Translations under genes and position numbers: made by a program
In this document: one piece after another, positions 44,098 to 54,072 of the stretch
Position numbering within the stretch: the stretch's first letter is position 1
Layout of the letters: every line of letters starts with the position of its first letter
Source of the DNA: Brevibacterium gallinarum
Lineage (GTDB): Bacteria > Actinomycetota > Actinomycetes > Actinomycetales > Brevibacteriaceae
Reading direction: 5' to 3'
Length of the DNA stretch: 64,000 nt
NCBI RefSeq assembly: GCF_014836885.1
Contig: NZ_JACSPY010000008.1
Location: 95,694-159,693, forward strand
The notes under the pieces: generated by a model
Told to the model about the DNA's origin: nothing
Database searches by the model: none
What the model saw: the letters and a program-made list of their open reading frames with translations, nothing else

Positions 44098-44994
44098 ATG
44101 TCGACGATCGCATGGATCGGGCTGGGCCACATGGGCCTGCCGATGACGAAGAACCTCATGAAGGCCGGGCACACTGTGCGCGGCTTCGATCTCTCCGAAC
44201 CTGCCATGAACGCCGCCGCCGAGGCGGGGGTGACCACGTGTGCCTCGGCTGCCGAGGCGCTTGAGGGTGCCGAGGTCGTGTTCACGATGCTGCCCAAGGG
44301 CGAGCACTCGCTGGCAGCCTACGGCGGCGATGAGGGCATCTTCGCCACGGCCGCACCCGGCACCCTGCTCATCGACTCCTCGACGATCGACGTCGCCAGC
44401 TGCCAGCAGCTGCACGACCAGGCCACGGAGGCCGGCTTCGAGTTCGTCGACGCCCCGGTCTCCGGCGGCATCGCCGGAGCCGAGAAGGGCACCCTGGCCT
44501 TCATGGTCGGCGGCGAGGAGGCGGCAGTCGAGAAGGCCCGCCCGTTCATCGAGCCGATGGCCGGCAACGTCATCGCCACCGGCGCGCCGACGACCGGGCA
44601 GGCGGCGAAGATCTGCAACAACCTCATGCTCTTCATCAACATGGTCTCCACCTCCGAGGCCGCGGTGCTCGCCGACCGCCTCGGGCTCGACCACTCGGTG
44701 TTCTACTCGATCGCGAAGGTCTCCTCCGGTGACTCGTGGCCGCTGCGCACCTGGTACCCGTACCCTGGTGTCGTCGAGACCTCGCCGGCCAATGAGGACT
44801 TCGCCCCGACCTTCACCGCCGACCTGGCGCTCAAGGACATCAACCTGGCGCTCGCCGCAGGTGAGGACACCGACACCGACCTGACGCTCGGCACGATCGT
44901 CAAGGACATGCTCCAGCAGGTCTCGGATGCCGGATCCGGCGGCAAGGACTGCTCGATCGTCAAGAAACTGGTCGACGGCTCCTTCGACGCCTGA
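44098..44994 (+). CDS. mmsB: 3-hydroxyisobutyrate dehydrogenase
   Basis: 298 residues, the family length, from the ATG at 44098 (AAAGGA SD); the open frame extends far upstream only as a shadow of ung. Cofactor motif WIGLGHMGLPMTKNLMKAGH, substrate motif DAPVSGGIAGAEKGTL and the catalytic lysine region GQAAKICNNLM are all standard. It oxidises 3-hydroxyisobutyrate to methylmalonate semialdehyde in valine breakdown. The next gene is an aldehyde dehydrogenase, but that one lacks MmsA features, so the pathway link is only suggestive. Confidence 0.92.
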   Translation: MSTIAWIGLGHMGLPMTKNLMKAGHTVRGFDLSEPAMNAAAEAGVTTCASAAEALEGAEVVFTMLPKGEHSLAAYGGDEGIFATAAPGTLLIDSSTIDVASCQQLHDQATEAGFEFVDAPVSGGIAGAEKGTLAFMVGGEEAAVEKARPFIEPMAGNVIATGAPTTGQAAKICNNLMLFINMVSTSEAAVLADRLGLDHSVFYSIAKVSSGDSWPLRTWYPYPGVVETSPANEDFAPTFTADLALKDINLALAAGEDTDTDLTLGTIVKDMLQQVSDAGSGGKDCSIVKKLVDGSFDA

Positions 44995-45078
44995 GCTGGC
45001 TGCTGCCGCAGCGGGCACACCGCTTTGAACCCCCGCCTCCCCTCATCCTGAGGGCCCCTGTTGTGAAAGGACCACACG

Positions 45079-46545
45079 ATGTCAGATTTCCCGCAGCCCA
45101 CTGACTGGCACATGCTCATCGGCGGCGAATGGGTCGACGCCCTCGACGGCTCGCGCGCCGATGTCATCACCCCCATCGACCGCAATGTCGTCATCGCCCG
45201 CGTGCCCAACGGCAAGGCTGAGGACGCCGACCGCGCCGTCAAGGCCGCCCGCGCCGCCTTCCCAGCCTGGTCTGGTCTGCACTTCAAGGAGCGTCAGAAG
45301 ATGCTGACGAAGTGCGCCGATGCCCTGGAGGCCAGCATCGAGGAGCTGGCCGAGCTCACCGCGCTTGATACCGGCAACGCCAAGCGCACCCAGGCCCGTC
45401 CCGAGGCGACGATGCTCTCGGAGATCTTCCGCTACTTCGGCGGTGTCGCCGGCGAGGTCAAGGGCAATACGCTGCCGGCTGGTGAGCAGCAGCTCAACTA
45501 CACCCGGCGTGTGCCGCTCGGCGTGGTGGCCGGCATCCTGCCGTGGAACTCCCCGCTCATGATCGCCGGCTTCAAGACCCCGGCAGCACTGGCGGCCGGC
45601 AACACGATCGTGCTCAAGTGCGCTGAGGATGCACCGCTGACCATCCTGAAGATGGCCGAGATCTGCTCGCAGTTCCTGCCCGACGGCGTCCTCAACGTCG
45701 TCACCGGCAAGGGCTCGGTCATCGGCGAGGCGCTCGTCCAGCACCCGGATGTCGACAAGGTCTCGTTCACCGGCTCGACCTCGGTGGGCCGCCATGTCGC
45801 CGAGGCCGCTGCCAGCCGCCTGGCGCACTCCTCGATGGAGCTCGGCGGCAAGAGCCCGAACATCATCTTCCCGGATGCCGACCTGGAAGCCGCACTCGAC
45901 CAGGTGCTGCTCGCCACCCGCTTCGCCCGCCAGGGTCAGTCGTGCACGATGGGCTCGCGCCTGTTCCTGCACGAGGAAATCTACGACGACTTCCTCGCCA
46001 AGCTCGTCGAGAAGGTCAAGGGACTCACGGTCGGCGACCCGCGCGATGAGGCCTCCGACATCGGCTGCGTCATCAACCAGAAGCAGTACGATCTGGTCCA
46101 GGAGTACATCGACCACGGCAAGGCCGAGGACGGCGTCGAGGTCGCCTATGACGGCCATGATTCCCTTGAGGTCGGCGAGCCGGGCTTCTACCACGCCCCG
46201 GTGATCTTCGCGCAGGCCAAGAACGACTGGAAGACCTCCCAGGAGGAGATCTTCGGCCCGGTGCTCTCCGTCATCCGGTTCTCCACCGAAGACGAGGTCG
46301 TCGAGATGGCCAACGACTCCGACTACGGCCTGGCCGCCTACGTCTTCACCGGCGACCTCGGCCGCGGACTGCGGATGGCCGACCGGATCCAGTCCGGCTG
46401 GGTGCAGGTCAACCAGGGCGGACCGCAGGTCGTCGGCCAGGCCTACGGCGGCTTCAAGACCTCCGGCATCGGCCGTGAGCTCTCCCTTGAGGGCATGCTC
46501 GAAGGCTTCACCCAGATCAAGCAGGTCAATGTCAAGATCGGCTGA
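45079..46545 (+). CDS. Aldehyde dehydrogenase (NAD-dependent)
   Basis: 488 residues. The catalytic Cys is in FARQGQSCTMGSRLFLHEEI, the general-base Glu in SSMELGGKSPNIIF and the cofactor region in GSTSVGRHVAEA; all ALDH core residues are intact. The sequence is closest in style to betaine/benzaldehyde dehydrogenases. It lies 84 nt after mmsB with its own SD (AAAGGA) and ends at two strong hairpins. It could finish oxidation of alcohols handled by the dehydrogenases at 32809-34766, but that is inference. Confidence 0.92.
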   Translation: MSDFPQPTDWHMLIGGEWVDALDGSRADVITPIDRNVVIARVPNGKAEDADRAVKAARAAFPAWSGLHFKERQKMLTKCADALEASIEELAELTALDTGNAKRTQARPEATMLSEIFRYFGGVAGEVKGNTLPAGEQQLNYTRRVPLGVVAGILPWNSPLMIAGFKTPAALAAGNTIVLKCAEDAPLTILKMAEICSQFLPDGVLNVVTGKGSVIGEALVQHPDVDKVSFTGSTSVGRHVAEAAASRLAHSSMELGGKSPNIIFPDADLEAALDQVLLATRFARQGQSCTMGSRLFLHEEIYDDFLAKLVEKVKGLTVGDPRDEASDIGCVINQKQYDLVQEYIDHGKAEDGVEVAYDGHDSLEVGEPGFYHAPVIFAQAKNDWKTSQEEIFGPVLSVIRFSTEDEVVEMANDSDYGLAAYVFTGDLGRGLRMADRIQSGWVQVNQGGPQVVGQAYGGFKTSGIGRELSLEGMLEGFTQIKQVNVKIG

Positions 46546-46554
46546 CCGGCCCAC

Positions 46555-46574
46555 CAGGCCCGCTCGCGGGCCTG
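46555..46574 (+). terminator. Hairpin 1 after the aldehyde dehydrogenase gene
   Basis: CAGGCCCGC-TC-GCGGGCCTG is a perfect 9-bp stem 10 nt past the stop codon. Confidence 0.65.
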
Positions 46575-46583
46575 CCGCGATGA

Positions 46584-46628
46584 CAGCCGCCGGTGCGGTG
46601 CTGCAGCCCAGCACGGCACCGGCGGCTG
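46584..46628 (+). terminator. Hairpin 2 after the aldehyde dehydrogenase gene
   Basis: CAGCCGCCGGTGC (46584-46596) pairs perfectly with 46616-46628 across a 19-nt loop that can itself pair in part. With hairpin 1 it makes a tandem terminator. Confidence 0.65.
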
Positions 46629-46677
46629 CTGTGTGACCGGTGCGCCCAGCCTGAAGCACATGCGTGTCATTCTTCGC

Positions 46678-46683
46678 TAGACT
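46678..46683 (+). promoter_or_regulatory. Candidate -10 box (TAGACT) for the DUF3263 gene
   Basis: TAGACT lies 27 nt before the DUF3263 start codon. It follows the tandem terminator directly. No -35 box is clear. Confidence 0.4.
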
Positions 46684-46710
46684 GTGGCTATCCGACAGAA
46701 GGCAGGTGGC

Positions 46711-46965
46711 ATGAGCGAGCAGGAGCTCACCGAACTCGAATCCCGCGTACTGCGCTTCGAGCGCCAGTGGCATACCTACGGAGGCGCCAAGGACGGCGCG
46801 ATCCGCCAGGAGTTCGACATGTCGGCCCCGGCCTACTTCCAGCTGCTCAACACCCTGCTCGACAGCCCCGCGGCCTACGCCGCCGACCCCATCCTCATCA
46901 AACGGCTGCGCCGCATCCGCGAGAGCCGTCACCAGCATCGCGCCCGCGCGCGCATGGCGAGGTAG
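46711..46965 (+). CDS. DUF3263 family protein
   Basis: 84 residues from the ATG at 46711 (SD GAAGGCAGG). SRVLRFERQWHTYGGAKDGA and FDMSAPAYFQLLNTLLDSP are the DUF3263 signature. The family has a helix-turn-helix-like prediction and unknown function. It ends 3 nt before a LytR_C gene. The order DUF3263, LytR_C and nearby groEL matches my memory of the Rv0430-Rv0431-groEL2 region of Mycobacterium tuberculosis, so the pair is an old actinobacterial neighbourhood. Confidence 0.88.
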   Translation: MSEQELTELESRVLRFERQWHTYGGAKDGAIRQEFDMSAPAYFQLLNTLLDSPAAYAADPILIKRLRRIRESRHQHRARARMAR

Positions 46966-46968
46966 CCG

Positions 46969-47574
46969 ATGGCCAAGTACCCACGTGACGAATTCGACGA
47001 CCTCCAGCCCACCGGCCGCAAGGGCGCCCACCGCCGAGGCGGGCCGATCTCGCAGGGCGGTGCGATCGCCCTCATAGCTGTGCTTGCCATCGCCGCGCTG
47101 CTCGTCGTGTTCGGTGCCTTCAACATCATCCGCCAGTCCGCCTCGAACCCCGAGGAGAACGTGGCGGAGCCGCCGGCCGCCACCGAAGGGGCCGAACCGA
47201 CCGAGGAGACCTCCGACCCAGCCGTCGACGTCGTCGACAAGACCGCCGAGGTCCACGTCCTCAACGGCTCCGGGGTCACCGGCGCGGCTGCGAAGTTCCG
47301 TGAGCACCTCGTATCCAACGGCTGGAACGTCACCGACGTCGGCAACCATGCGACGAATGAGTCCTCCTCAGCGGTGTACTACTCCGATGACGAGTACGAG
47401 ATGCAGGCCGGTGCGCTGGCCGCTGAGCTCGGTGTCGAGACCGTAGAGAAGTCGACCGAATTCCCCGGCCAGGTGACCTTGCTCATCACCTCCGACATCG
47501 CCGATGCGGACCTCGACAGCCTCGGCGGCGACGGCGGTTCGACCGACGGCGCCACCGGCGGCACCGGCAACTGA
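46969..47574 (+). CDS. LytR C-terminal domain protein, membrane-anchored
   Basis: 201 residues. One membrane segment (about 29-52, GGAIALIAVLAIAALLVVFG) follows a basic cytoplasmic start. An acidic Pro/Glu linker leads to a LytR_C domain (about 90-175) with AEVHVLNGSGVTGAAAKFRE and VYYSDDEYEMQAGALAAEL. It has no LytR-CpsA-Psr catalytic domain. The outside domain may bind cell-wall polymer. It is translated with the DUF3263 gene. Confidence 0.88.
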   Translation: MAKYPRDEFDDLQPTGRKGAHRRGGPISQGGAIALIAVLAIAALLVVFGAFNIIRQSASNPEENVAEPPAATEGAEPTEETSDPAVDVVDKTAEVHVLNGSGVTGAAAKFREHLVSNGWNVTDVGNHATNESSSAVYYSDDEYEMQAGALAAELGVETVEKSTEFPGQVTLLITSDIADADLDSLGGDGGSTDGATGGTGN

Positions 47575-47623
47575 GTACTCTGATTCCGCATTCGATCGGA
47601 AACGCGTGACTCTGCTGCGGTGT

Positions 47624-47653
47624 TTGCAGGGAACGCCACCCGTGGCATAGGCT
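47624..47653 (+). promoter_or_regulatory. Probable promoter of the cold-shock gene with a long leader
   Basis: TTGCAG (47624-47629) and TAGGCT (47648-47653) are 18 nt apart. Transcription would start near 47660, leaving a 5' leader of about 165 nt. Long structured leaders are typical of cold-shock mRNAs. The leader contains a 9-codon frame starting at 47661 (MYEIQGNLP), which may be chance. Confidence 0.5.
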
Positions 47654-47824
47654 GGCGGCAATGTATGAGATACAAGGAAACTTGCCGTAACCGACAGTCT
47701 TCCGGGCATACAGTGACCCGCGTCGATCGCGCTGCTGTCGCACGATGGCAGCTGCGTGCCCGGCGCGAACAACGGAGTTCCTTGGATGGGTGCCCCGCTG
47801 CAGTACGCATGATATGGAGTAGAA

Positions 47825-48028
47825 ATGACGCAAGGCACGGTCAAGTGGTTCAACGCTGAGAAGGGCTACGGCTTCATCACCGTGGAAGGCGGAGACCAGG
47901 ACGTCTTCGTCCATTGGACCGCGATCGAGATGGACGGATACCGCTCGCTTGAAGAAGGCCAGCAGGTCCAGTTCACGGTTGGCGAAGGCGGCAAGGGCCC
48001 GCAGGCAGAATCGGTCACGGTGCTCTGA
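47825..48028 (+). CDS. cspA: Cold-shock protein (CspA family)
   Basis: 67 residues, a single cold-shock domain. [20 protein letters not shown] holds RNP1 and [10 protein letters not shown] holds RNP2. It binds single-stranded nucleic acid and melts RNA structure. A long leader precedes it and a strong terminator follows, so it is its own unit. Whether it is cold-induced or constitutive is not visible. Confidence 0.95.
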   Translation: MTQGTVKWFNAEKGYGFITVEGGDQDVFVHWTAIEMDGYRSLEEGQQVQFTVGEGGKGPQAESVTVL

Positions 48029-48060
48029 GCACTGTCGACCGGCGCTGTCCGCCGATCACC

Positions 48061-48089
48061 AGAAGAGCCGGGTTGCCCCCGGCTCTTCT
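48061..48089 (+). terminator. Terminator after the cold-shock gene
   Basis: AGAAGAGCCGGG and CCCGGCTCTTCT make a perfect 12-bp stem with a TTGCC loop, 32 nt past the stop codon. Confidence 0.85.
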
Positions 48090-48138
48090 CATGTCCGGAC
48101 TCCCTGCGCCTGCACCGTTCCCGAGGTGTGGGTGCAGT

Positions 48139-48165
48139 TTTGCACTCTCGACCTGAGAGTGCTAA
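48139..48165 (+). promoter_or_regulatory. CIRCE element (HrcA operator) of groEL
   Basis: TTTGCACTC-N9-GAGTGCTAA matches the consensus TTAGCACTC-N9-GAGTGCTAA with one change (A to T in the left arm). It overlaps a possible -35 (TTGCAC at 48140). It lies about 135 nt before the groEL start. HrcA repression under normal conditions and heat induction are expected. Confidence 0.92.
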
Positions 48166-48200
48166 ATCTAGTACTGGTAAATCTCGGCCCCGAGAAGTGA

Positions 48201-49925
<1,725 letters not shown>

Positions 49926-49977
49926 GCCGCTGAGAACTGAACGGCCGGCCTGGTAGCCGGCTCGTCAGCACCCGGCC

Positions 49978-50014
49978 AGGCGGGGTGGAGGAGTCTGACT
50001 CCTCCACCCCGCCT
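49978..50014 (+). terminator. Terminator after groEL
   Basis: Arms at 49978-49994 and 49998-50014 are perfect 17-nt inverted repeats around a CTG loop. It is the strongest hairpin of this kind in the window. Confidence 0.9.
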
Positions 50015-50144
50015 GCTGCCATTCACCCCACCCCTGTCAGCGCCCTGACTTGCAGCGCAACGCACGTCGCGTCGGCCGCGCCGGGCCGCATCGGACCGCA
50101 TCCCAGCTGGCATCGCACCGCCCGCTGCTGCGCTGATGAAGCGC

Positions 50145-50150
50145 TAAGCT
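50145..50150 (+). promoter_or_regulatory. Candidate -10 box (TAAGCT) for the TauE gene
   Basis: TAAGCT ends 9 nt before the ATG at 50160. The transcript would have almost no leader. No SD is visible before that ATG. Confidence 0.4.
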
Positions 50151-50159
50151 GAGCTCATC

Positions 50160-50903
50160 ATGCCCGTCATCACCTTCATCCTGCTCGCCGTCTTCATCGG
50201 CGCACTGTCCCAGCGTGTGACGGGGATGGGATTCGCCCTCGTCTCCGGTCCGTTCCTCGTGCTGCTGCTCGACCCGCTGTCCGGGGTCGTGCTCGTCAAC
50301 ATCGTCGGCTTCATCTCCTGCGCGATCATCTTCGCCCGCACCTGGCGCGAGGTGCATTGGAAGACGCTGAAGATCCTCGCTGTGTCCTCGGTCATCGCCA
50401 CCATCCCCGGCGCGTGGCTGGCGTCCGTCATGCCGACCGCTCCGCTGCAGACCCTCATCGGTGCGATCGTCGTCGTCGCGCTGGCCACCTCGATCGTCAT
50501 CGGCCGCGTCGGCAAGGTCCTGCCGGTCACGCCGGCCGGCATCGCCACCTCCGGCGTGGCCGCCGGCCTCATGAACGCCGCCGCCGGTGTCGGCGGGCCG
50601 GCCTTCAGCACCTACGCGGTCCTCACCCGCTGGGAGCAGCGCAGCTTCGCTGCCACGATGCAGCCGCTGCTGGCCATCGCCTCGGTGATGTCGATCACCG
50701 CCAAGGTCGCATTCGACCGCAACGCGATTCCGCACCTCGGGCTAAGTCAGTGGCTCATGGTCCTCGCCGCACTGGCCGCCGGTCAGATCATCGGCGAGCT
50801 GACCGCCGAGCGCATCCCGGTCAGAGTCGCGCGTATCGGCATGATCACCATCGCACTGGCCGGCGGTGCTGCCACCCTCGTCAAGGGGCTGGCGGGCCTG
50901 TGA
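50160..50903 (+). CDS. TauE/SafE-family anion exporter
   Basis: 247 residues with about eight membrane segments. ALSQRVTGMGFALVSGPFLV at the N-terminus and MNAAAGVGGPAFSTYAVLTR in the middle are TauE/SafE motifs. Members export sulfite, sulfoacetate or related anions, or are of unknown use. No sulfur genes are nearby. It seems monocistronic and probably leaderless. Confidence 0.88.
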   Translation: MPVITFILLAVFIGALSQRVTGMGFALVSGPFLVLLLDPLSGVVLVNIVGFISCAIIFARTWREVHWKTLKILAVSSVIATIPGAWLASVMPTAPLQTLIGAIVVVALATSIVIGRVGKVLPVTPAGIATSGVAAGLMNAAAGVGGPAFSTYAVLTRWEQRSFAATMQPLLAIASVMSITAKVAFDRNAIPHLGLSQWLMVLAALAAGQIIGELTAERIPVRVARIGMITIALAGGAATLVKGLAGL

Positions 50904-51013
50904 GCTGACCCCGGGGCGCCGTACTCACGCCTGCTCCTCAGAGTGCACTAAGGTTCGCCGGTGATAATGGGGCAGTCAGCTGCACTCGTGATGGAAGAAG
51001 GATCGGACGGGGC

Positions 51014-51847
51014 ATGGGATACGTCTTTCTCGGTTTGCTCATCATCGTCGGCTCACTTATGTTCTTCGGCTCCCGGCGCCAGAAGCTCCGCGAGCAGGAG
51101 CAGCAGGCAGAAGAGCTCAGCTTCGTCACCCAGTCGGCAGCCGAGGACGTCACGTCTTTCGGAGAGGAAGTCGCTGATCTCGACATCGTCACCTCCGGCG
51201 CTGACCTCGACGAGGGCGGCCGCCAGGACTACCAGCGCGCACTCGACGCCTATGACACCGCCAAGGAAACCCTGGATCGTGTGCAGAAGCCCGAAGACAT
51301 CCGGCACGTGACCGAAGCGCTTGAAGACGGCCGCTACGCCGCCAAGTGCGTCCGCGCCCGCGTCAACGGCGAGCCGCTCCCGACCCGCCGCCCGCCGTGC
51401 TTCTTCAACCCGCAGCACGGCCCCTCGGCTGAGGAGATCGACTGGGCTCCCGTCGGCGGCCAGCCGCGTCCGGTGCCTGTGTGCGCCGCCGACGCTGAGC
51501 GCATCGCCGTCGGTGCTGAACCGGCCGTGCGCAAGGTTGCCACTGCTGACGGGCTGGGCCGCCGCGCCTACTGGGAGGCCGGCCCGAGCTACGCCGAATA
51601 CAACCGCGGCTACTTCAACTCCTACGCTGGCTCCGGTCTGCTGCCCGGTGTCCTGATGGGCGCGATGCTCTTCAACGGTTTCGGCCACGGCTGGGACGGC
51701 TCCTATGCTGACGGCTTCAACGACGGAATGAATGCTGACGCCAGCGGGATGGACGGCGGCGATGCCGGCGGCTTCGACGGTGGTGGCTTCGATGGTGGCG
51801 GCCTCGGCGACGGGGGCGGGTTCGGCGACTTCTTCGGCGGATTCTGA
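51014..51847 (+). CDS. Unrecognised membrane-anchored protein with Gly/Asp-rich tail
   Basis: 277 residues. An N-terminal hydrophobic segment (1-19, MGYVFLGLLIIVGSLMFFG) is followed by a charged helical part (about 22-110). A conserved-looking core follows (PPCFFNPQHGPSAEEIDW, GRRAYWEAGPSYAEYNRGYF), then a second hydrophobic patch (LLPGVLMGAMLFNGFG) and a 50-residue tail of Gly, Asp and Phe. The Gly-rich tail resembles those of TPM-domain proteins, but I see no TPM domain. Two Cys in the core (PPCFF and VPVCAAD) could bind metal or heme. The S4-domain gene begins 3 nt after its stop. Confidence 0.75.
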   Translation: MGYVFLGLLIIVGSLMFFGSRRQKLREQEQQAEELSFVTQSAAEDVTSFGEEVADLDIVTSGADLDEGGRQDYQRALDAYDTAKETLDRVQKPEDIRHVTEALEDGRYAAKCVRARVNGEPLPTRRPPCFFNPQHGPSAEEIDWAPVGGQPRPVPVCAADAERIAVGAEPAVRKVATADGLGRRAYWEAGPSYAEYNRGYFNSYAGSGLLPGVLMGAMLFNGFGHGWDGSYADGFNDGMNADASGMDGGDAGGFDGGGFDGGGLGDGGGFGDFFGGF

Positions 51848-51850
51848 TCC

Positions 51851-52090
51851 GTGGAGGCGATCGAGATCCGCTCAGGCGATATCCGCCTCGGTCAGCTGCT
51901 CAAACTCCACGGCGTTGCCGAGCACGGGGTCATGGCCAAGGACATGATCGCTGCCGGCGATGTCCTCGTCAACGGCGAAGTCGATACGCGTCGCAGCGCC
52001 AAGATCGTCACCGGCGACGTCGTCGCCGTCCCCGCTGCCGGCGTCGAGTTCACCGTCGCCCAGGCTCCGGAGCCACCAATCGTCAGCTGA
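51851..52090 (+). CDS. S4 RNA-binding domain protein
   Basis: 79 residues, essentially one S4 domain of the YbcJ/RlbA-like type: IRLGQLLKLHGVAEHGVMAK and VLVNGEVDTRRSAKIVTGDV are conserved. It starts at a GTG 3 nt after the preceding stop and is probably co-translated with it. It likely binds RNA or the ribosome; the target is unknown. A terminator hairpin lies past the stop. Confidence 0.88.
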   Translation: MEAIEIRSGDIRLGQLLKLHGVAEHGVMAKDMIAAGDVLVNGEVDTRRSAKIVTGDVVAVPAAGVEFTVAQAPEPPIVS

Positions 52091-52126
52091 CCGTCCGGTA
52101 GCGTCGGCGTCCGGTTCGTGATGGTG

Positions 52127-52158
52127 CGTGCAGACTCAAAGAACGTCGAGTCTGCACG
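52127..52158. terminator. Bidirectional terminator between S4 and PspAB genes
   Basis: CGTGCAGACTC (52127-52137) pairs perfectly with 52148-52158 across a 10-nt loop. It lies between convergent genes. Confidence 0.7.
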
Positions 52159-52177
52159 GACTGCACTCGGGCCCTCA

Positions 52178-52777
52178 TCAGCGGGGCAGCTCTGGACCAG
52201 CCATCCGGTCCATGCCCGGGGCATCCCACAGCGGCGACCACTTCGTCAGATCCTCCTCAAGTGGAACCTCGCCCTCGAGCAGACCTTTGAGTTGGATTTC
52301 CAGGGCGTTGTCCCGCCGATGCTGACCGACCTGTACGAAGGGGTAGAAGGTGCCGCGCTTGTACAGGTAGACGATCGCGGCCCCACGTCCCTCAGCGTCA
52401 CGGAAATACAGCGCGGTGCACAGCAGCATCGTGTCGAAGCCCTGGTTGACCAACGCTGAGTTGATCGCGTGCATGTTCGTCGCCAGATTCGAGATGTTCG
52501 CCTGGGCGTCGCTGATGACTTGCCAGGTGAAGCCGTAACCGTCGTTGACCTGCTCGACGTCGCAGTCGGGATCCTTGGCGATGAGCTCACGGCTTTCCTG
52601 CTCAGCTTCGGCAAAGGCGCGGCCTTCGACTTCGCGAAAGCAAACGGCACCGACGCCGGTGGGCGCGAATGTCGAGGACGACTGCAGGGTCAGCGCCACA
52701 TTCGGCAGCGCGAACAGGTCATCGAGGTTGGCTCGCTTCGGCTTGCTGCGGCCCAGAATCGCGTCGAGGAATCCCAT
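52178..52777 (-). CDS. PspA-associated protein PspAB
   Basis: 199 residues. The start GFLDAILGRSKPKRANLDDL and the segment TGVGAVCFREVEGRAFAEAE are typical of the actinobacterial PspAB family, and YLYKRGTFYPFVQVGQ lies near the end. Its function is unknown. It is last of four genes (pspA, pspAA, htpX, pspAB) on the minus strand, 47 nt after htpX. The combination is a known actinobacterial envelope-stress module. Confidence 0.88.
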   Translation of the reverse strand: MGFLDAILGRSKPKRANLDDLFALPNVALTLQSSSTFAPTGVGAVCFREVEGRAFAEAEQESRELIAKDPDCDVEQVNDGYGFTWQVISDAQANISNLATNMHAINSALVNQGFDTMLLCTALYFRDAEGRGAAIVYLYKRGTFYPFVQVGQHRRDNALEIQLKGLLEGEVPLEEDLTKWSPLWDAPGMDRMAGPELPR

Positions 52778-52824
52778 GGTCTCAGTTTACGAGTCCAGGC
52801 CCAGGTGCGGAACAAGCGGTGAGG

Positions 52825-53727
52825 TCATGACGGCTGGGAGAGCTGTCCGGAGATCTTGTTCAGCTGCTCCAGGCGCTTCTCGAGGGTCGGATGGGTGGAG
52901 AACCACTGGCGGACGTCGCGGCCGTTGATGGCCGGGACGAGGGCGAGGTGATTGGCGCTGGCGGTCTTGCGCAGATCCTGCGAGGGGATCTGCGTCATCT
53001 GACCGCTGATCTTCACCAGAGCCGAGGCGAGTGTCGATGGCTGGCCGGTGAGGATCGCGGCAGCACGGTCAGCGGCCAGCTCCCGGTAGCGGGAGAGCAC
53101 TCGGATGAGCACGAAGCTGAGTGCGTAGACGACAGCACCGACGATCATCATCGCCAGCATCACCGGCAGACCGTTGTTGTTGCGGCTGCGCCCACCGGTG
53201 TAGAAGCCTGCGCGCACCATGAGCGAGGCGACGACGCCGGTAACACCGGCAACCGTCATGACGGTGACATCGCGGTGGGCGACGTGGGAGAGCTCATGCG
53301 CCAGGACGAGCTCGACTTCCTTGGGCTCTAGGGTGTCGAGAAGGCCGCGGGTGACGCAGACGACTGAATGTTTCGGCGACCGACCGGTGGCAAAGGCGTT
53401 GGGCACCGGTGAATCGGAGTACGCCACCCGCGGTTTGACGGTGTCCGACAGCTGGCACAGCCGGTCGACGATGACATGCAGTTCGGGTGCCTGTTCGGGT
53501 GTGACGACCCGGGCGCCCATCGCTTTCAACGCAATCGAGTCGGAGAAGTACCACTGGAAGAAGAAGGCGCCAGCGCTGACGATCACCGCGATGACGACTC
53601 CGCCGGAACTGCGACCCAGGATGTACCAGATCGCCACCATGAGCAGCACGAAGATGAGGCCATTGAGGAACATGGCCGTGCTCATCCGGAATGTCAGCCC
53701 GTGGTCTTTGACGAAACGGTTCTTCAT
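52825..53727 (-). CDS. htpX: Zinc metalloprotease HtpX
   Basis: 300 residues. The zinc site is LAHELSHVAHRDVTVMT (HExxH), with the third ligand Glu in SRYRELAADRAAA. At least four membrane segments are visible, with the first pair at the N-terminus. GDSPVPNAFATGRSPKHSVV is the family substrate-site region. HtpX degrades misfolded membrane proteins. Its place between pspAA and pspAB ties it to membrane-stress repair. Confidence 0.94.
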   Translation of the reverse strand: MKNRFVKDHGLTFRMSTAMFLNGLIFVLLMVAIWYILGRSSGGVVIAVIVSAGAFFFQWYFSDSIALKAMGARVVTPEQAPELHVIVDRLCQLSDTVKPRVAYSDSPVPNAFATGRSPKHSVVCVTRGLLDTLEPKEVELVLAHELSHVAHRDVTVMTVAGVTGVVASLMVRAGFYTGGRSRNNNGLPVMLAMMIVGAVVYALSFVLIRVLSRYRELAADRAAAILTGQPSTLASALVKISGQMTQIPSQDLRKTASANHLALVPAINGRDVRQWFSTHPTLEKRLEQLNKISGQLSQPS

Positions 53728-53767
53728 AGTCCTTCTGCCTTGCTGCTGTGCCGACGGCTGGTCCTGC

Positions 53768-54070
53768 TCAGCCCTGAGGGCCGAGGGAGTCTAGGTCTGG
53801 GATCAGGCCAGAACCGTCGACCAACTGACGGATCTCGTCGATGCTCGCATCAGCGAACGGGACGACGATGTCGGAGGTGCCGAGGAAGTCATCTGCCACG
53901 GGAGTGCCGTGGGAGAGGATGTACGAGCGCAGGTCGTGGAGCGCGGCGCTCGTCTGCTCCTCATCACCGGACTGAACGGCCAGCTCGACCTTGTCGTCGT
54001 AAGCCTGGAGGGCATCCTGTTCGACATCGGCGACGTCGAACTGGCCTTCGCCCATGATGCGCACGATCAT
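53768..54070 (-). CDS. PspA-associated protein PspAA
   Basis: 100 residues, acidic. The start MIVRIMGEGQFDVAD and the middle SGDEEQTSAALHDLRSYI match the PspAA family, small partners of PspA in actinobacteria and archaea. It begins 2 nt after the pspA stop and must be co-translated with it. Its role is unknown; a PspA adaptor is likely. Confidence 0.88.
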   Translation of the reverse strand: MIVRIMGEGQFDVADVEQDALQAYDDKVELAVQSGDEEQTSAALHDLRSYILSHGTPVADDFLGTSDIVVPFADASIDEIRQLVDGSGLIPDLDSLGPQG

Positions 54071-54072
54071 GA

